From Olleya sp. Hel_I_94 (GTDB taxonomy: Bacteria; Bacteroidota; Bacteroidia; Flavobacteriales; Flavobacteriaceae), in NCBI RefSeq assembly GCF_007827365.1, contig NZ_VISI01000002.1, positions 377,001-441,000 of the forward strand: a stretch of DNA of 64,000 nt. The letters are read 5' to 3'. The notes under the pieces were generated by a model, which was not told the origin of the DNA, searched no databases, and was given only the letters and a program-made list of their open reading frames with translations. Positions 26,307 through 35,418 of the stretch are shown in pieces (position 1 is the stretch's first letter; every line of letters starts with the position of its first letter). A program made the position numbers and the translations under genes.

Positions 26307-26566
26307 ATATTTATTCCTTTCAGCTTTAAAAATAGTAAACATAATTAGTAATGGCAAAAACTATACCTTAAATAATATGTTAATTAATTGAGGTTTGAAA
26401 GTAGTGAATATTTCAAAATAAAGCACAATTGAGTTATTAACTAAAAAGGAGTAGGTAATTGTTAATAAAAAACATCAAAAAATAGACTTAAAAGGCTTAC
26501 CGTTACTAATGAAAGTTTTATATTAGCGTGTTTTGAAATAATGAATAAAACTAATTAAATTTATAT

Positions 26567-29119
26567 ATGGCAGAAGGAGAAAAGGTCATTCCAATTAATA
26601 TTGAAGATGAAATGAAGTCGGCTTACATTGATTATTCAATGTCAGTCATTGTGTCACGTGCTTTACCAGATGTTAGAGATGGTTTAAAACCAGTACATAG
26701 ACGTGTACTTTACGGTATGCATGAACTGGGTGTTAGAGCAAGTTCCGCACATAAAAAGTCAGCAAGAATAGTTGGAGAGGTTTTAGGAAAGTATCATCCA
26801 CATGGAGATACATCAGTTTATGACGCAATGGTACGTATGGCTCAAGAGTGGAGTTTACGTTACATGTTAGTAGACGGTCAAGGTAACTTTGGGTCTGTGG
26901 ATGGAGATAGTCCAGCTGCAATGCGTTATACAGAAGCACGTATGCGCAAGATATCTGAAGACATGTTGGCAGATATTGATAAAGAAACTGTAGATCATAA
27001 ATTAAATTTTGACGATACTTTAGAAGAACCGACTGTTTTACCAACTCGTATTCCAGGACTTTTAGTTAATGGAGCATCTGGTATTGCTGTAGGTATGGCT
27101 ACTAATATGCCACCTCATAACTTAACAGAAGTGGTTGATGGTACAATTGCCTATATTGAAAATAATGATATTGAAATTGACGAATTAATCACACATATTA
27201 AAGCTCCAGATTTTCCAACAGGAGGTACAATCTATGGATATGATGGTGTAAAAGAGGCTTTTCATACTGGTAGAGGACGTATTGTAATGCGTGGTAATGC
27301 TAATATTGAAGAAGTTCAAGGTAGAGAGTGTATTATTGTCACAGAAATACCATACCAAGTCAATAAGGCAGACATGATTAAAAAAACTGCCGATTTAGTT
27401 AACGAGAAAAAACTTGAAGGAATAGCAACTATTAGAGATGAGTCTGATAGAAACGGTATGCGTATTGTTTACGTGTTAAAGCGTGATGCAATTCCTAATA
27501 TTGTATTAAATAAACTATACAAGTATACAGCACTACAGTCTTCTTTCAGTGTAAATAATATTGCTTTAGTTAACGGTCGACCACAATTATTGAATCTAAA
27601 AGAATTGATTCACTATTTTGTTGAGCACAGACATGAAGTAGTTGTTAGACGTACGACTTATGAGTTGCGTAAAGCTGAAGAAAGAGCACATATATTAGAA
27701 GGACTTATTATTGCATCTGATAATATAGACGAAGTAATTGCGATTATTAGAGCTTCTAATAACGCAGACGAAGCAAGAAACAACTTAATAGAACGTTTTA
27801 AACTTTCAGAAATACAAGCAAAAGCTATTGTAGAGATGCGTCTACGCCAATTAACTGGTCTAGAGCAAGACAAGTTACGTAGTGAGTATGAAGAGATAAT
27901 GAAAACTATTGAAGACCTTAAAGATATTCTGGATAAAAAAGATCGCAGAATGCAAATTATTAAGGATGAATTAATAGTTGTTAAAGAAAAGTATGGAGAT
28001 GAACGTCGCTCTGTAATAGAATATGCAGGTGGAGATTTAAGCATCGAGGATATGATACCTGATGCACAAGTAGTAATTACTATTTCGCACGCAGGTTATA
28101 TTAAACGAACGTCTTTAACAGAATACAAAACACAAAATAGAGGAGGAGTAGGACAAAAAGCATCTACAACTAGAAATGAAGATTTCTTAGAACATTTATT
28201 TGTTGGTACAAATCACCAATACATGTTATTCTTCACTCAAAAAGGTAAATGTTTCTGGATGCGTGTTTACGAAATACCAGAAGGAAGTAAAACCTCTAAA
28301 GGTAGAGCAATCCAAAACCTAATAAATATTGAGCAAGACGACAAAGTAATGGCGTTTATTTGTACTCAAGATTTAAAAGACGAAGACTACATTAATAGTC
28401 ATTATGTAATAATGGCTACTAAAAAAGGTCAAGTTAAAAAGACTGCTTTAGAGCAATATTCTAGACCAAGAACTAATGGTATTAATGCAATTACTATTAA
28501 AGAGGATGACGAGTTACTAGAAGCTAAATTAACTACCGGAAACAGTCAAGTAATGATAGCACTTAAATCTGGTAAAGCCATTAGATTTGAAGAAGCTAAA
28601 ACTAGACCAATGGGTAGAAATGCATCTGGTGTTAGAGGTATAACTTTAGCACATCCAAAAGATGAGGCAATTGGTATGGTAATCGTAGAAAATCCACAAG
28701 AAGAAACAGTTCTTGTAGTTTCTGAAAACGGTTATGGTAAACGTACTTATATAGATGATCCAGAAGATGGAGAAGCGGTTTATAGAATAACAAATAGAGG
28801 AGGTAAAGGAGTTAAAACCATATCGATTTCTGAAAAAACAGGAGATTTAGTATCTATCAAAACAGTAACAGATACTGATGATTTAATGATTATAAATAAA
28901 TCTGGAATTGCAATACGTATGGCTGTAGAGAGTTTACGTACTATGGGTAGAGCAACTCAAGGTGTAAAATTAATTAACCTAAAAGGAAAAGACTCAATAG
29001 CAGCAGTTGCAAAAGTAATGAAGGACGATGAAGAAGAATTAGATGAAAATTTGGAAGGTCTAGAAAACAGTACAGATGCTGAAGATGGCACAACTATTGA
29101 TATTACAGAAGAAGAATAA
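26567..29119 (+). CDS. gyrA: DNA gyrase subunit A
   Basis: 850 residues. The catalytic Tyr121 is in [12 protein letters not shown]; the N-terminal winged-helix region has [27 protein letters not shown] and [12 protein letters not shown]. The C-terminal beta-pinwheel carries the GyrA-box [11 protein letters not shown] (about 526), which separates it from topoisomerase IV ParC, plus an acidic tail ([18 protein letters not shown]). It introduces negative supercoils with GyrB, not encoded here. The TPR gene follows after 32 bp. Confidence 0.97.
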   Translation: MAEGEKVIPINIEDEMKSAYIDYSMSVIVSRALPDVRDGLKPVHRRVLYGMHELGVRASSAHKKSARIVGEVLGKYHPHGDTSVYDAMVRMAQEWSLRYMLVDGQGNFGSVDGDSPAAMRYTEARMRKISEDMLADIDKETVDHKLNFDDTLEEPTVLPTRIPGLLVNGASGIAVGMATNMPPHNLTEVVDGTIAYIENNDIEIDELITHIKAPDFPTGGTIYGYDGVKEAFHTGRGRIVMRGNANIEEVQGRECIIVTEIPYQVNKADMIKKTADLVNEKKLEGIATIRDESDRNGMRIVYVLKRDAIPNIVLNKLYKYTALQSSFSVNNIALVNGRPQLLNLKELIHYFVEHRHEVVVRRTTYELRKAEERAHILEGLIIASDNIDEVIAIIRASNNADEARNNLIERFKLSEIQAKAIVEMRLRQLTGLEQDKLRSEYEEIMKTIEDLKDILDKKDRRMQIIKDELIVVKEKYGDERRSVIEYAGGDLSIEDMIPDAQVVITISHAGYIKRTSLTEYKTQNRGGVGQKASTTRNEDFLEHLFVGTNHQYMLFFTQKGKCFWMRVYEIPEGSKTSKGRAIQNLINIEQDDKVMAFICTQDLKDEDYINSHYVIMATKKGQVKKTALEQYSRPRTNGINAITIKEDDELLEAKLTTGNSQVMIALKSGKAIRFEEAKTRPMGRNASGVRGITLAHPKDEAIGMVIVENPQEETVLVVSENGYGKRTYIDDPEDGEAVYRITNRGGKGVKTISISEKTGDLVSIKTVTDTDDLMIINKSGIAIRMAVESLRTMGRATQGVKLINLKGKDSIAAVAKVMKDDEEELDENLEGLENSTDAEDGTTIDITEEE

Positions 29120-29151
29120 TTTTAAATTTAACAATAAAAAAAAAACTAATA

Positions 29152-30387
29152 ATGAAAAAACAATTAATTCTTGCGATAGCATTACTTGTAACAGTGTTTT
29201 CTTTTGCTCAGAAAAAAGAAGTAAAAGCTTTAGAAAAGGCTGTAAATAAAAATAATTATGCTGAAGCTAAAAGCTTAATCACGCAATTAGAACCTATGAT
29301 AGGATCTATGGACGATAAATTAAAAGATAAGTATTATTTAGCTGCAGCAAATGCATATTTTGCTAATGGAACTTCTAATGCTGAGGATGTTTTAAAAGCG
29401 ACAACACTTTTAGATAAAGTAACAGAAGATAATAGTGATGTAACTGTTTTAAGACAAGATATTGAAAATGACCTATTAACTAAGGCTAATGGTTTTTTTA
29501 CGACTAAAGAGTTTGGTAAAGCAGCAGTTGCTTTTGAAAATCTTTATAATGTAAATAAGGAAGAGCAAACGTACTTATATTATGCTGCTTCTAGTGCTAT
29601 TAACAATCAAGATATGGATGGTGCTTTAAAATACTATTTACAACTTAATGATTTAGGTTATACAGGTGTTGGGACAGAGTATTTTGCAACAAACAAAGCA
29701 AATGGAGAAGAAGAGATTTTAGAAAAAAATGCTAGAGATAACTACGTAAAACTTGGAACACACGAAAATCCAGGCGAAAGACAAACAGAATCTAGAGCAG
29801 GGGAAATCACTAAAAATATTGCTTTAATTTACGCTAATAAAGGTGAAAATGATAAAGCATTAGAGGCCATTGCTACAGCAAAAAAGAACAATCCGGAAGA
29901 TGTCAACTTAATTATTAGTGAAGCTAATATTTATAATAAGATAGGTAATACCGCTAAGTTCCAAGAGTTATTACAAGAAGCTGCTTTAAAAGTACCTAAT
30001 GATCCTACAATCCATTATAACATTGGTGTTGTGTACATGAATAGTAACGAGATAGCAAAAGCTAGAAAGTCTTTTGAAAAGGTATTAGAATTAGATCCAA
30101 CAAATTCTGACGCTGCATTAAACTTATCAACTTCATACATTACAGAAGGTAATGCATTAATTGAGCAAATGAATAGTTTAGGAACTAGTAAAGCTGATAA
30201 TTTAAAATATGATCAATTAAAAAATCAAAAAGGTCAGTTGTTTAATGATGGTGCAAATACGTTATTAAATTACATAAAAATAGATCCAAAAGCTCCAGAT
30301 TCAATATACGAGCAATTGGCTAATATATATAATGCTTTAGGTGAAACTGAAAAAGCTAAAGAAGCTAAAAGCCATATTAATAAATAG
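29152..30387 (+). CDS. Exported tetratricopeptide-repeat protein
   Basis: 411 residues with a signal peptide (MKKQLILAIALLVTVFSFAQ). The rest is alpha-helical with TPR-like units, the clearest being PNDPTIHYNIGVVYMNSNEIAKARKSFEKVLELDPTNSDAALNLSTSYI (about 283-331) and the closing DSIYEQLANIYNALGETEKAKEA. TPRs bind partner proteins; here in the periplasm. Placement 32 bp after gyrA suggests readthrough from it. A strong terminator follows. Confidence 0.88.
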   Translation: MKKQLILAIALLVTVFSFAQKKEVKALEKAVNKNNYAEAKSLITQLEPMIGSMDDKLKDKYYLAAANAYFANGTSNAEDVLKATTLLDKVTEDNSDVTVLRQDIENDLLTKANGFFTTKEFGKAAVAFENLYNVNKEEQTYLYYAASSAINNQDMDGALKYYLQLNDLGYTGVGTEYFATNKANGEEEILEKNARDNYVKLGTHENPGERQTESRAGEITKNIALIYANKGENDKALEAIATAKKNNPEDVNLIISEANIYNKIGNTAKFQELLQEAALKVPNDPTIHYNIGVVYMNSNEIAKARKSFEKVLELDPTNSDAALNLSTSYITEGNALIEQMNSLGTSKADNLKYDQLKNQKGQLFNDGANTLLNYIKIDPKAPDSIYEQLANIYNALGETEKAKEAKSHINK

Positions 30388-30406
30388 TAGTATTTATTAA
30401 GTAGAA

Positions 30407-30438
30407 TAAAAAAAAGCCTTCATTAATGAAGGCTTTTT
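30407..30438. terminator. Bidirectional intrinsic terminator
   Basis: Stem AAAAAAGCCTTCATT / AATGAAGGCTTTTTT, apex TTAA, between the convergent TPR and NlpC/P60 genes, with A- and T-runs on either side. Confidence 0.92.
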
Positions 30439-30442
30439 TATT

Positions 30443-31192
30443 TTATATAATCTTTTTAATAACCCTAAGTTTATGGGTATGCATTCGTTTATCAGAATTA
30501 TAAATACCACTGTGATCTAAACGGTCAATTCTTACTTTACCATGAGCATGGATGATGTAATTGTCTTTCATTATAATACCAACATGTGTTATAACACCTT
30601 CATTATTATCAAAAAAAGCTAAATCACCAGGTTCACTCTCTTCAATAAAGCTTAGAGCTTCACCTTGACTTGCTTGTTGCGAAGCATCGCGTAATAGTTT
30701 ATAACCATTTAATTTATAAACCATTTGAGTAAAACCACTACAATCAATTCCAAAAGGTGTTTTTCCTCCCCAAAGATAAGGTGAATTAAGATATTTAAAT
30801 GCAGTAGAAATTATTTCAGATTTAGGATTTTGTTTGTCAACATAAACACCTTCATAAGTATGGTTTAATAACGATAACCCATTTAAAGTTGAACCTAAAA
30901 CAATCGTATTTAATAGCTGATTTTCGTCTTGAACAAATTCAACTAAATCAGACGATAGTTTTAGAGCTTCTAAATTTAGAATTTGATAGGACGCTTCAGT
31001 AATTTCTAAATACTGTTTATTATCAATCCAACCTTCATATTTATCATAGGCTAATCTAATTTTACTCCATTGTTTACGTTGCTCCAAAACCTTAAATAAA
31101 TCGCCATATAGTACTTGCGAAACTAATTCGCTAGTATCAGATGGTTCTAATCTTAAAGGTAAAATACTTAAATTACAAATTCCGAACTGCAT
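30443..31192 (-). CDS. C40 family NlpC/P60 peptidase, YkfC-like, no signal peptide
   Basis: 249 residues. The N-terminal part has SH3b-like folds (GICNLSILPLRLEPSDTSELVSQVLYGDLFKVLEQRKQWSKIRL). The C-terminal NlpC/P60 domain has nucleophile Cys151 in GIDCSGFTQMVYK, His203 in THVGIIM and His215/217 in IIHAHGKVR. It cleaves gamma-D-glutamyl-diamino acid bonds in cell-wall peptides. Because the protein starts directly with the SH3 strand and no signal sequence, it probably recycles muropeptides inside the cytoplasm, like YkfC. It is 10 bp from the thiolase gene, with which it may be co-transcribed. Confidence 0.92.
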   Translation of the reverse strand: MQFGICNLSILPLRLEPSDTSELVSQVLYGDLFKVLEQRKQWSKIRLAYDKYEGWIDNKQYLEITEASYQILNLEALKLSSDLVEFVQDENQLLNTIVLGSTLNGLSLLNHTYEGVYVDKQNPKSEIISTAFKYLNSPYLWGGKTPFGIDCSGFTQMVYKLNGYKLLRDASQQASQGEALSFIEESEPGDLAFFDNNEGVITHVGIIMKDNYIIHAHGKVRIDRLDHSGIYNSDKRMHTHKLRVIKKII

Positions 31193-31201
31193 TTGTTGAT
31201 T

Positions 31202-32380
31202 TTAGTGACGTTGAATAACCATAGCAGAAGCACCACCACCACCATTACATATAGCAGCAGCTCCAATTTTAGCGTCATTTTGTTCTAAAACGTTAAGTAG
31301 CGTAATTAAAATTCTAACTCCAGAACATCCAAGTGGGTGACCTAGTGATACAGCACCACCATTTACGTTAACATTAGAATCGTTTAGACCTAAAATTTTC
31401 ATATTAGCTAATCCAACTACAGCAAAAGCTTCGTTAAATTCAAAATAATCAACATCTTTAAGATCGATGCCAGCTTTATTAATAGCTAATGGCAATGCTT
31501 TAGCAGGAGCGGTTGTAAACCATTTTGGCTCTTGAGCAGCATCTGCATAACTCAAAATTGTTGCAAGAGGTTTTAAACCTAATTCTTCAGCTTTTTCAGC
31601 ACTCATTAACACCATTGCACCAGCACCATCATTAATAGTAGATGCATTTGCTGCAGTTACAGTTCCATCCTTACTAAAAGCAGGTCTTAAACCAGGTATT
31701 TTATCCATTTTAACATTAGTAAATTCTTCATCTTTACTAACAATAATAGGTTCTCCACGTCTTTGTGGAACTTCTACTGGAACGACTTCGTTATCAAATT
31801 TTCCGGCTTCCCAAGCAGCAGATGATCTATTGTAACTTTGTATAGCGTAGTTGTCTTGATCCTCTCTTGAAAAGTTATATTCTGTAGCACAAGCATCTGC
31901 ACAAACACCCATTGCATTTTGATCGTATGCATCTACTAAACCGTCTTTTTGTAAACCATCAATTAAAGTAGCGGGACCAAATTTAGTTCCTGTTCTAGCA
32001 TGAAGGTAATGCGGAATCATACTCATGTTTTCCATTCCTCCAGCAACCACTATATCATTATCACCTAAAGCAATACTTTGTGCAGCTTGCATAACTGTTT
32101 TCATACCAGATGCGCAAACTTTATTAATGGTTGTACAAGGTACTGTATTTGGTATTCCTGCATAAATAGCAGCTTGTCTAGCTGGTGCTTGACCATTACC
32201 AGCCTGAACAACATTTCCCATTAATACTTCTTGTACTAATTCTGGTTTTAAATTTATTTTATCTAAAGCTCCTTTAATAGCTATAGCTCCTAATTTTGTA
32301 GCAGGTACAGTGCTTAAAGCTCCTAAAAAACTTCCTATTGGTGTTCTAGCAGCAGAGACAATAACGACTTTTTTACTCAT
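31202..32380 (-). CDS. Acetyl-CoA C-acyltransferase (thiolase)
   Basis: 392 residues from the ATG at 32380 (MSKKVVIVSAARTPIGSFLG). The acyl-carrying Cys89 is in INKVCASGMKTVMQAAQ; the catalytic His is in GGAVSLGHPLGCSG and the second catalytic Cys in AAICNGGGGASAMVI. It makes or splits acetoacetyl-CoA, and the residues favour a biosynthetic-type acetyl-CoA acetyltransferase; a broad beta-oxidation thiolase cannot be excluded. It lies between the HD gene (divergent) and the P60 gene downstream. Confidence 0.95.
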   Translation of the reverse strand: MSKKVVIVSAARTPIGSFLGALSTVPATKLGAIAIKGALDKINLKPELVQEVLMGNVVQAGNGQAPARQAAIYAGIPNTVPCTTINKVCASGMKTVMQAAQSIALGDNDIVVAGGMENMSMIPHYLHARTGTKFGPATLIDGLQKDGLVDAYDQNAMGVCADACATEYNFSREDQDNYAIQSYNRSSAAWEAGKFDNEVVPVEVPQRRGEPIIVSKDEEFTNVKMDKIPGLRPAFSKDGTVTAANASTINDGAGAMVLMSAEKAEELGLKPLATILSYADAAQEPKWFTTAPAKALPLAINKAGIDLKDVDYFEFNEAFAVVGLANMKILGLNDSNVNVNGGAVSLGHPLGCSGVRILITLLNVLEQNDAKIGAAAICNGGGGASAMVIQRH

Positions 32381-32506
32381 AATTTTTATGTAATATATTA
32401 GTCCCACGAAATTACTAATTTTTTAATAAAATTTAGGTTATTCTTGGGATTATAACTTAATAATAGGGTTATAATTTGTTACATTTGATAAACACGAGAT
32501 TAAAGT

Positions 32507-34549
32507 ATGAAAGATCAAATTAATACCATTTATAAAAACCATTCTCAGTTTTATAAGATATTATTGTTTTTAGCAACAACATTTTTAATCGTTTTTATTT
32601 TTCCAAAAAGCGGACGATTTAAGTATAATTTTGAAAAAGGGAAACCTTGGCAAACCGAAAATTTATATGCACCTTTTAATTTTGCAATTCAAAAATCAAA
32701 ACTAAAAGTTACAGAAGAGCAAGAGCTTATAAAAGCTCAAACCACTTATTTTTTTGATAAAAACGAAACCATTGAAAAAAAAGTAAAAAATGAATATGAA
32801 AATGCTTTCAATAAAACATTTAATGATTCTATTGGTAACTTTAATAAGCTAAAATCTAAAGGTTTAGTGATATTGAATGACCTTTATCAGTATGGTATAT
32901 TAAATGAAGATCTTAAAATTAACGAAAAAAGTAACGTTGTAATTTTAGTTGATAATGTTGAAAAAAAATCCGCATTATATACTAATTTAAAAAAACAAGG
33001 AAATATAAAAGACAACATTGAAAAAGAATTGAAAGAGGAAAATTTATTTAGATATTCAAATAAATTGACAGCTTTGTTTTTTGATATCATACAATCCAAC
33101 CTATCTTACAATAAAACCCTTACAGATAATGTATTACAAGAGTCTTTAGATAAGATTTCTAGTAATCGAGGTGTAATTGATAAAGGGACCTTGATAATAT
33201 CAAAAGGAGAGGTGGTAAATGATGATAAATATCAGGTATTAAATTCATTATCAAAGGAATATGAGTCTCAGGTTTGGAGTAAATCTAGCTATAATTGGAT
33301 AGTTTTTGCATACACCTTATTAGTTGCTTTAGCGTTATTAATGTTGTTATTATTTATTAGAAAATATAGGTTAGATGTTTATAAAAACAATACCAAAGTT
33401 ACTTTTATATTTTTTAACGTCTTAATTATTGTATTACTTACTACGTTAATCATAAATTATAATTCAGAATACGTCTATTTGGTACCAATAGCAATTTTAC
33501 CCTTGGTATTAAAAGCTTTTTTTGATGCCAGATTAGGTTTGTTTACACATGTAATTACTGTTTTGTTATTAGGCTCTATTGTACCAAATAGCTATGAGTA
33601 TATGTTTTTACAAATAATAGCAGGTATAGTTACTATTTTAACAGTATCAGAATTATATAAAAGAGCAAACCTTTTTATATCAGTTGGACAAATTACTTTA
33701 GTTTATATTATAGCTTACTTTGCTTTTTTTGTAATACATGAAGCCAGTATTGATAACTTAAAATGGGAAACCTTTGGACTATTTATATTATGCGGACTTG
33801 CAACCTTATTTGTGCAACCTTTAATTTATGTCTATGAAAAACTATTTGGTTTAGTGTCTGATGTTTCATTATTAGAATTATCCGACACCAATTCTAAACT
33901 TTTAAAAGAATTATCAAATAAAGCACCAGGAACATTTCATCACTCATTAAATGTGGCAAATTTAGCTGAAGCTTCAGCTAATGAGATTGAAGCCAATGCA
34001 ATGCTAGTTAGAGTAGGTGCATTGTATCATGATATAGGAAAAATGAAATCGCCAACCTACTTTACAGAAAATCAATCCTCAGGAATTAATAGTCATGATG
34101 AATTATCGCCAAAAGAAAGTGCAAAAATAATTATTAATCATGTCTTAGATGGAATTGAAATAGCTAAAAGATATAATCTACCTGATCGCGTAATAGACTT
34201 TATTAGAACGCATCATGGAACAAGTCAAGTCTATTATTTTTATATGAAAGAAAAGGCTAATAGTGAAGCTGTAAACATCGAAGATTTTACTTATCCAGGT
34301 CCAAAACCTTTTAGTAAAGAAACTGCTATTTTAATGATGTGTGATAGTGTAGAGGCAGCTTCCAAAAGTTTAAAAGAACCAACATCAAGTAAAATTGATA
34401 ATTTTGTTGAAAATATCATAAATAAACAAAAAGATGACGGTCAATTTTTGAATGCTAACATAACTTTTAAAGAAATTGAATCCATTAAAAAAGTGCTAAA
34501 ACGCAAGCTTGCAAATATTTACCATCTTAGAATTGAATACCCTGAATAA
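32507..34549 (+). CDS. PgpH-like membrane HD phosphohydrolase (cyclic di-AMP class)
   Basis: 680 residues. A membrane segment near 17-32 is followed by an extracellular domain rich in Lys/Asn (about 45-255) and six or so membrane helices (about 260-450), then a cytoplasmic HD domain: FHHSLNVANLAEASANEIEANAMLVRVG with His478, ALYHDIGKMK with His508-Asp509, and DRVIDFIRTHHGT. This is the 7TMR-HDED / 7TM-HD layout of PgpH, a c-di-AMP phosphodiesterase. In Flavobacteriaceae the gene is conserved; substrate here is inferred. Upstream, TACATTTG (32480-32487) could be the -7 box. It is divergent from the thiolase gene. Confidence 0.93.
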   Translation: MKDQINTIYKNHSQFYKILLFLATTFLIVFIFPKSGRFKYNFEKGKPWQTENLYAPFNFAIQKSKLKVTEEQELIKAQTTYFFDKNETIEKKVKNEYENAFNKTFNDSIGNFNKLKSKGLVILNDLYQYGILNEDLKINEKSNVVILVDNVEKKSALYTNLKKQGNIKDNIEKELKEENLFRYSNKLTALFFDIIQSNLSYNKTLTDNVLQESLDKISSNRGVIDKGTLIISKGEVVNDDKYQVLNSLSKEYESQVWSKSSYNWIVFAYTLLVALALLMLLLFIRKYRLDVYKNNTKVTFIFFNVLIIVLLTTLIINYNSEYVYLVPIAILPLVLKAFFDARLGLFTHVITVLLLGSIVPNSYEYMFLQIIAGIVTILTVSELYKRANLFISVGQITLVYIIAYFAFFVIHEASIDNLKWETFGLFILCGLATLFVQPLIYVYEKLFGLVSDVSLLELSDTNSKLLKELSNKAPGTFHHSLNVANLAEASANEIEANAMLVRVGALYHDIGKMKSPTYFTENQSSGINSHDELSPKESAKIIINHVLDGIEIAKRYNLPDRVIDFIRTHHGTSQVYYFYMKEKANSEAVNIEDFTYPGPKPFSKETAILMMCDSVEAASKSLKEPTSSKIDNFVENIINKQKDDGQFLNANITFKEIESIKKVLKRKLANIYHLRIEYPE

Positions 34550-34575
34550 TTTTTCAAAAAAAACAGTAAAAAATG

Positions 34576-34606
34576 TTGTGTAATATAAGATGATATCTTA
34601 GATTTG
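34576..34606 (+). promoter_or_regulatory. Promoter of the tRNA operon
   Basis: TTG at 34576-34578, a 20-base spacer and TAGATTTG at 34599-34606 match TTG-N17-23-TANNTTTG. It is 42 bp before tRNA-Ser. The TTTGCAC that follows recurs at 35364, upstream of the lipoprotein gene. Confidence 0.75.
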
Positions 34607-34647
34607 CACCCGCAATTAATTGCAAAGTTCATTACAACATAATTAAC

Positions 34648-34736
34648 GGAGAGGTGCCTGAGTGGCCGAAAGGAGCGGTTTGCTAAATCGTCGTAGGTGG
34701 AAACACTTACCCAGGGTTCGAATCCCTGTCTCTCCG
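34648..34736 (+). tRNA. tRNA-Ser (anticodon GCU)
   Basis: 89 nt with a long variable arm, as type II tRNAs require. The acceptor is GGAGAGG / TCTCTCC (last pair G-T) with discriminator G; the T loop is CAGGG-TTCGAAT-CCCTG. The anticodon GCT is at 34682-34684 with T32-T33 before it. CCA is not encoded. First gene of a three-tRNA operon. Confidence 0.96.
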
Positions 34737-34775
34737 CTATTATTTTCTCAAAATTTTTATTTTGATAACCTTTTT

Positions 34776-34850
34776 CGGGGTGTAGCGTAGCCCGGTTATC
34801 GCGCCACGTTTGGGACGTGGAGGCCGCAGGTTCGAATCCTGCCACCCCGA
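34776..34850 (+). tRNA. tRNA-Pro (anticodon UGG)
   Basis: 75 nt. Acceptor CGGGGTG / CACCCCG with discriminator A; anticodon stem CCACG / CGTGG around loop TTTGGGA, anticodon TGG at 34811-34813. CCA not encoded. It reads all CCN codons together with other isoacceptors, if any. Confidence 0.96.
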
Positions 34851-34864
34851 CTTTTTATTGCTAC

Positions 34865-34938
34865 GGGCTCGTAGCTCAGCTGGATAGAGCACCTCCCTTC
34901 TAAGGAGGCGGTCACAGGTTCGAATCCTGTCGGGCTCA
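34865..34938 (+). tRNA. tRNA-Arg (anticodon UCU)
   Basis: 74 nt. Acceptor GGGCTCG / CGGGCTC (with two wobble pairs), discriminator A; anticodon stem CCTCC / GGAGG, loop CTTCTAA, anticodon TCT at 34899-34901 for AGA/AGG codons. CCA not encoded. A terminator follows six bases later. Confidence 0.96.
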
Positions 34939-34978
34939 CTTAAAGCTTCACTAGAAATAGTGAAGCTTTTTTGTTTTA
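34934..34978 (+). repeat. Direct repeat copy 1 (3' end of tRNA-Arg plus terminator)
   Basis: A 45-bp segment beginning inside the acceptor stem of tRNA-Arg (GCTCACTT) and running through the terminator to GTTTTA. It matches copy 2 at 35192-35236 at 42 of 45 positions; all three differences are transitions. Confidence 0.9.
34942..34975 (+). terminator. Terminator of the tRNA operon
   Basis: Stem AAAGCTTCACTA / TAGTGAAGCTTT with a GAAA loop and a T-run. A near copy (one wobble pair) recurs at 35202-35230. Confidence 0.93.
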
Positions 34979-35176
34979 AATTGATTTCTTATATTTTACT
35001 ATTCTTTAAGTACTTTTAAGATAGAAGTAATAATTGTTACATCACTTAATAATTAAGCTTGATACCATTTTTATGGTATTATTAAAGATTCTTAAATTAT
35101 CAATTAAGTACGCGTTTATTATTTTTGAAAGTTTAAATATTTAATAAATTTACTACCGACGAATAAGGAAAGCAAT

Positions 35177-35212
35177 ATGAATAAAAAAATAGCTTACTTA
35201 GAGCTTCATTAG
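35177..35212 (+). pseudogene. 11-codon ORF ending inside a terminator, possibly a gene fragment
   Basis: ATG at 35177 opens MNKKIAYLELH and a TAG stop inside the terminator stem. It has AAGGAAAG nine bases before the ATG, a Shine-Dalgarno-like site that few genes in this window show, and a TATTTTTG box 50 bp upstream. The start resembles the beginning of a normal cytoplasmic protein, cut where the sequence joins the copied terminator. It may be the 5' remnant of a deleted gene, or a tiny leader peptide. Both are inferred. Confidence 0.35.
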
Positions 35213-35236
35213 AAATAGTGAAGCTTTTTTGTTTTA
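35192..35236 (+). repeat. Direct repeat copy 2 (second copy of the tRNA-operon terminator)
   Basis: Matches 34934-34978 over 45 bp (three transitions). The hairpin AGCTTCATTA / TAGTGAAGCT with GAAA loop and T-run is still intact, so it should terminate transcription. The tRNA body itself is not repeated upstream of it. Confidence 0.9.
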
Positions 35237-35341
35237 TATGGTTTTTGTGTTCTATTTTTTTTAGCCCAACATAAAGCGTTGGTTTTTAGGTGATTATGTT
35301 TTCGAATTGCATTTCATCGAAAATTTTAAAAAAAAATTATT

Positions 35342-35367
35342 TTGTTTCGAAAAAAAGATTAATTTTG
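35342..35367 (+). promoter_or_regulatory. Predicted promoter of the lipoprotein gene at 35419
   Basis: TTG at 35342-35344 and TAATTTTG at 35360-35367, spacer 15 (short for this pattern). The box is followed by GCACTCCC, much like GCACCCGC after the tRNA promoter box. The 51-base leader holds a small ATGTAA / TTACAT hairpin. Confidence 0.5.
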
Positions 35368-35418
35368 CACTCCCAAATCGCTATGTAAGCAAAAGTTTAC
35401 ATATAATAATTTTTATAA

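Larger units (their letters stand above)
34979..35418. other. Non-genic stretch after the tRNA operon
   Basis: About 440 bp of AT-rich DNA with no gene longer than 11 codons that I trust. It holds an ATACCAT-TTTT-ATGGTAT hairpin (35062-35079), a TATTTTTG box (35120-35127), a micro-ORF (35177-35212), the second terminator copy (35192-35236), and a second promoter-like box (35360-35367) serving the next gene. No integrase or transposase remnant is visible. Confidence 0.7.

Noticed and set aside
26733..27044. 103-codon frame opposite gyrA
   Set aside because: Antisense shadow of gyrA with no start signal or recognisable domain.
34519..34845. 108-codon frame on the minus strand across the tRNA genes
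   Set aside because: It reads through tRNA-Ser and tRNA-Pro on the opposite strand; the pieces MAGFEPAAST and RQGFEPWV are the well-known false protein made from tRNA T-arm sequence.
35062..35079. Operator or terminator at the ATACCAT hairpin
   Set aside because: A 7-bp AT-rich stem with no T-run and no neighbouring start site; such hairpins are expected by chance in DNA of this composition.
34934..35236. Attachment sites of an integrated element at tRNA-Arg
   Set aside because: The direct repeats look like att sites, but the 213 bp between them hold no integrase, phage or plasmid gene. Kept only as a duplicated terminator with an open origin.
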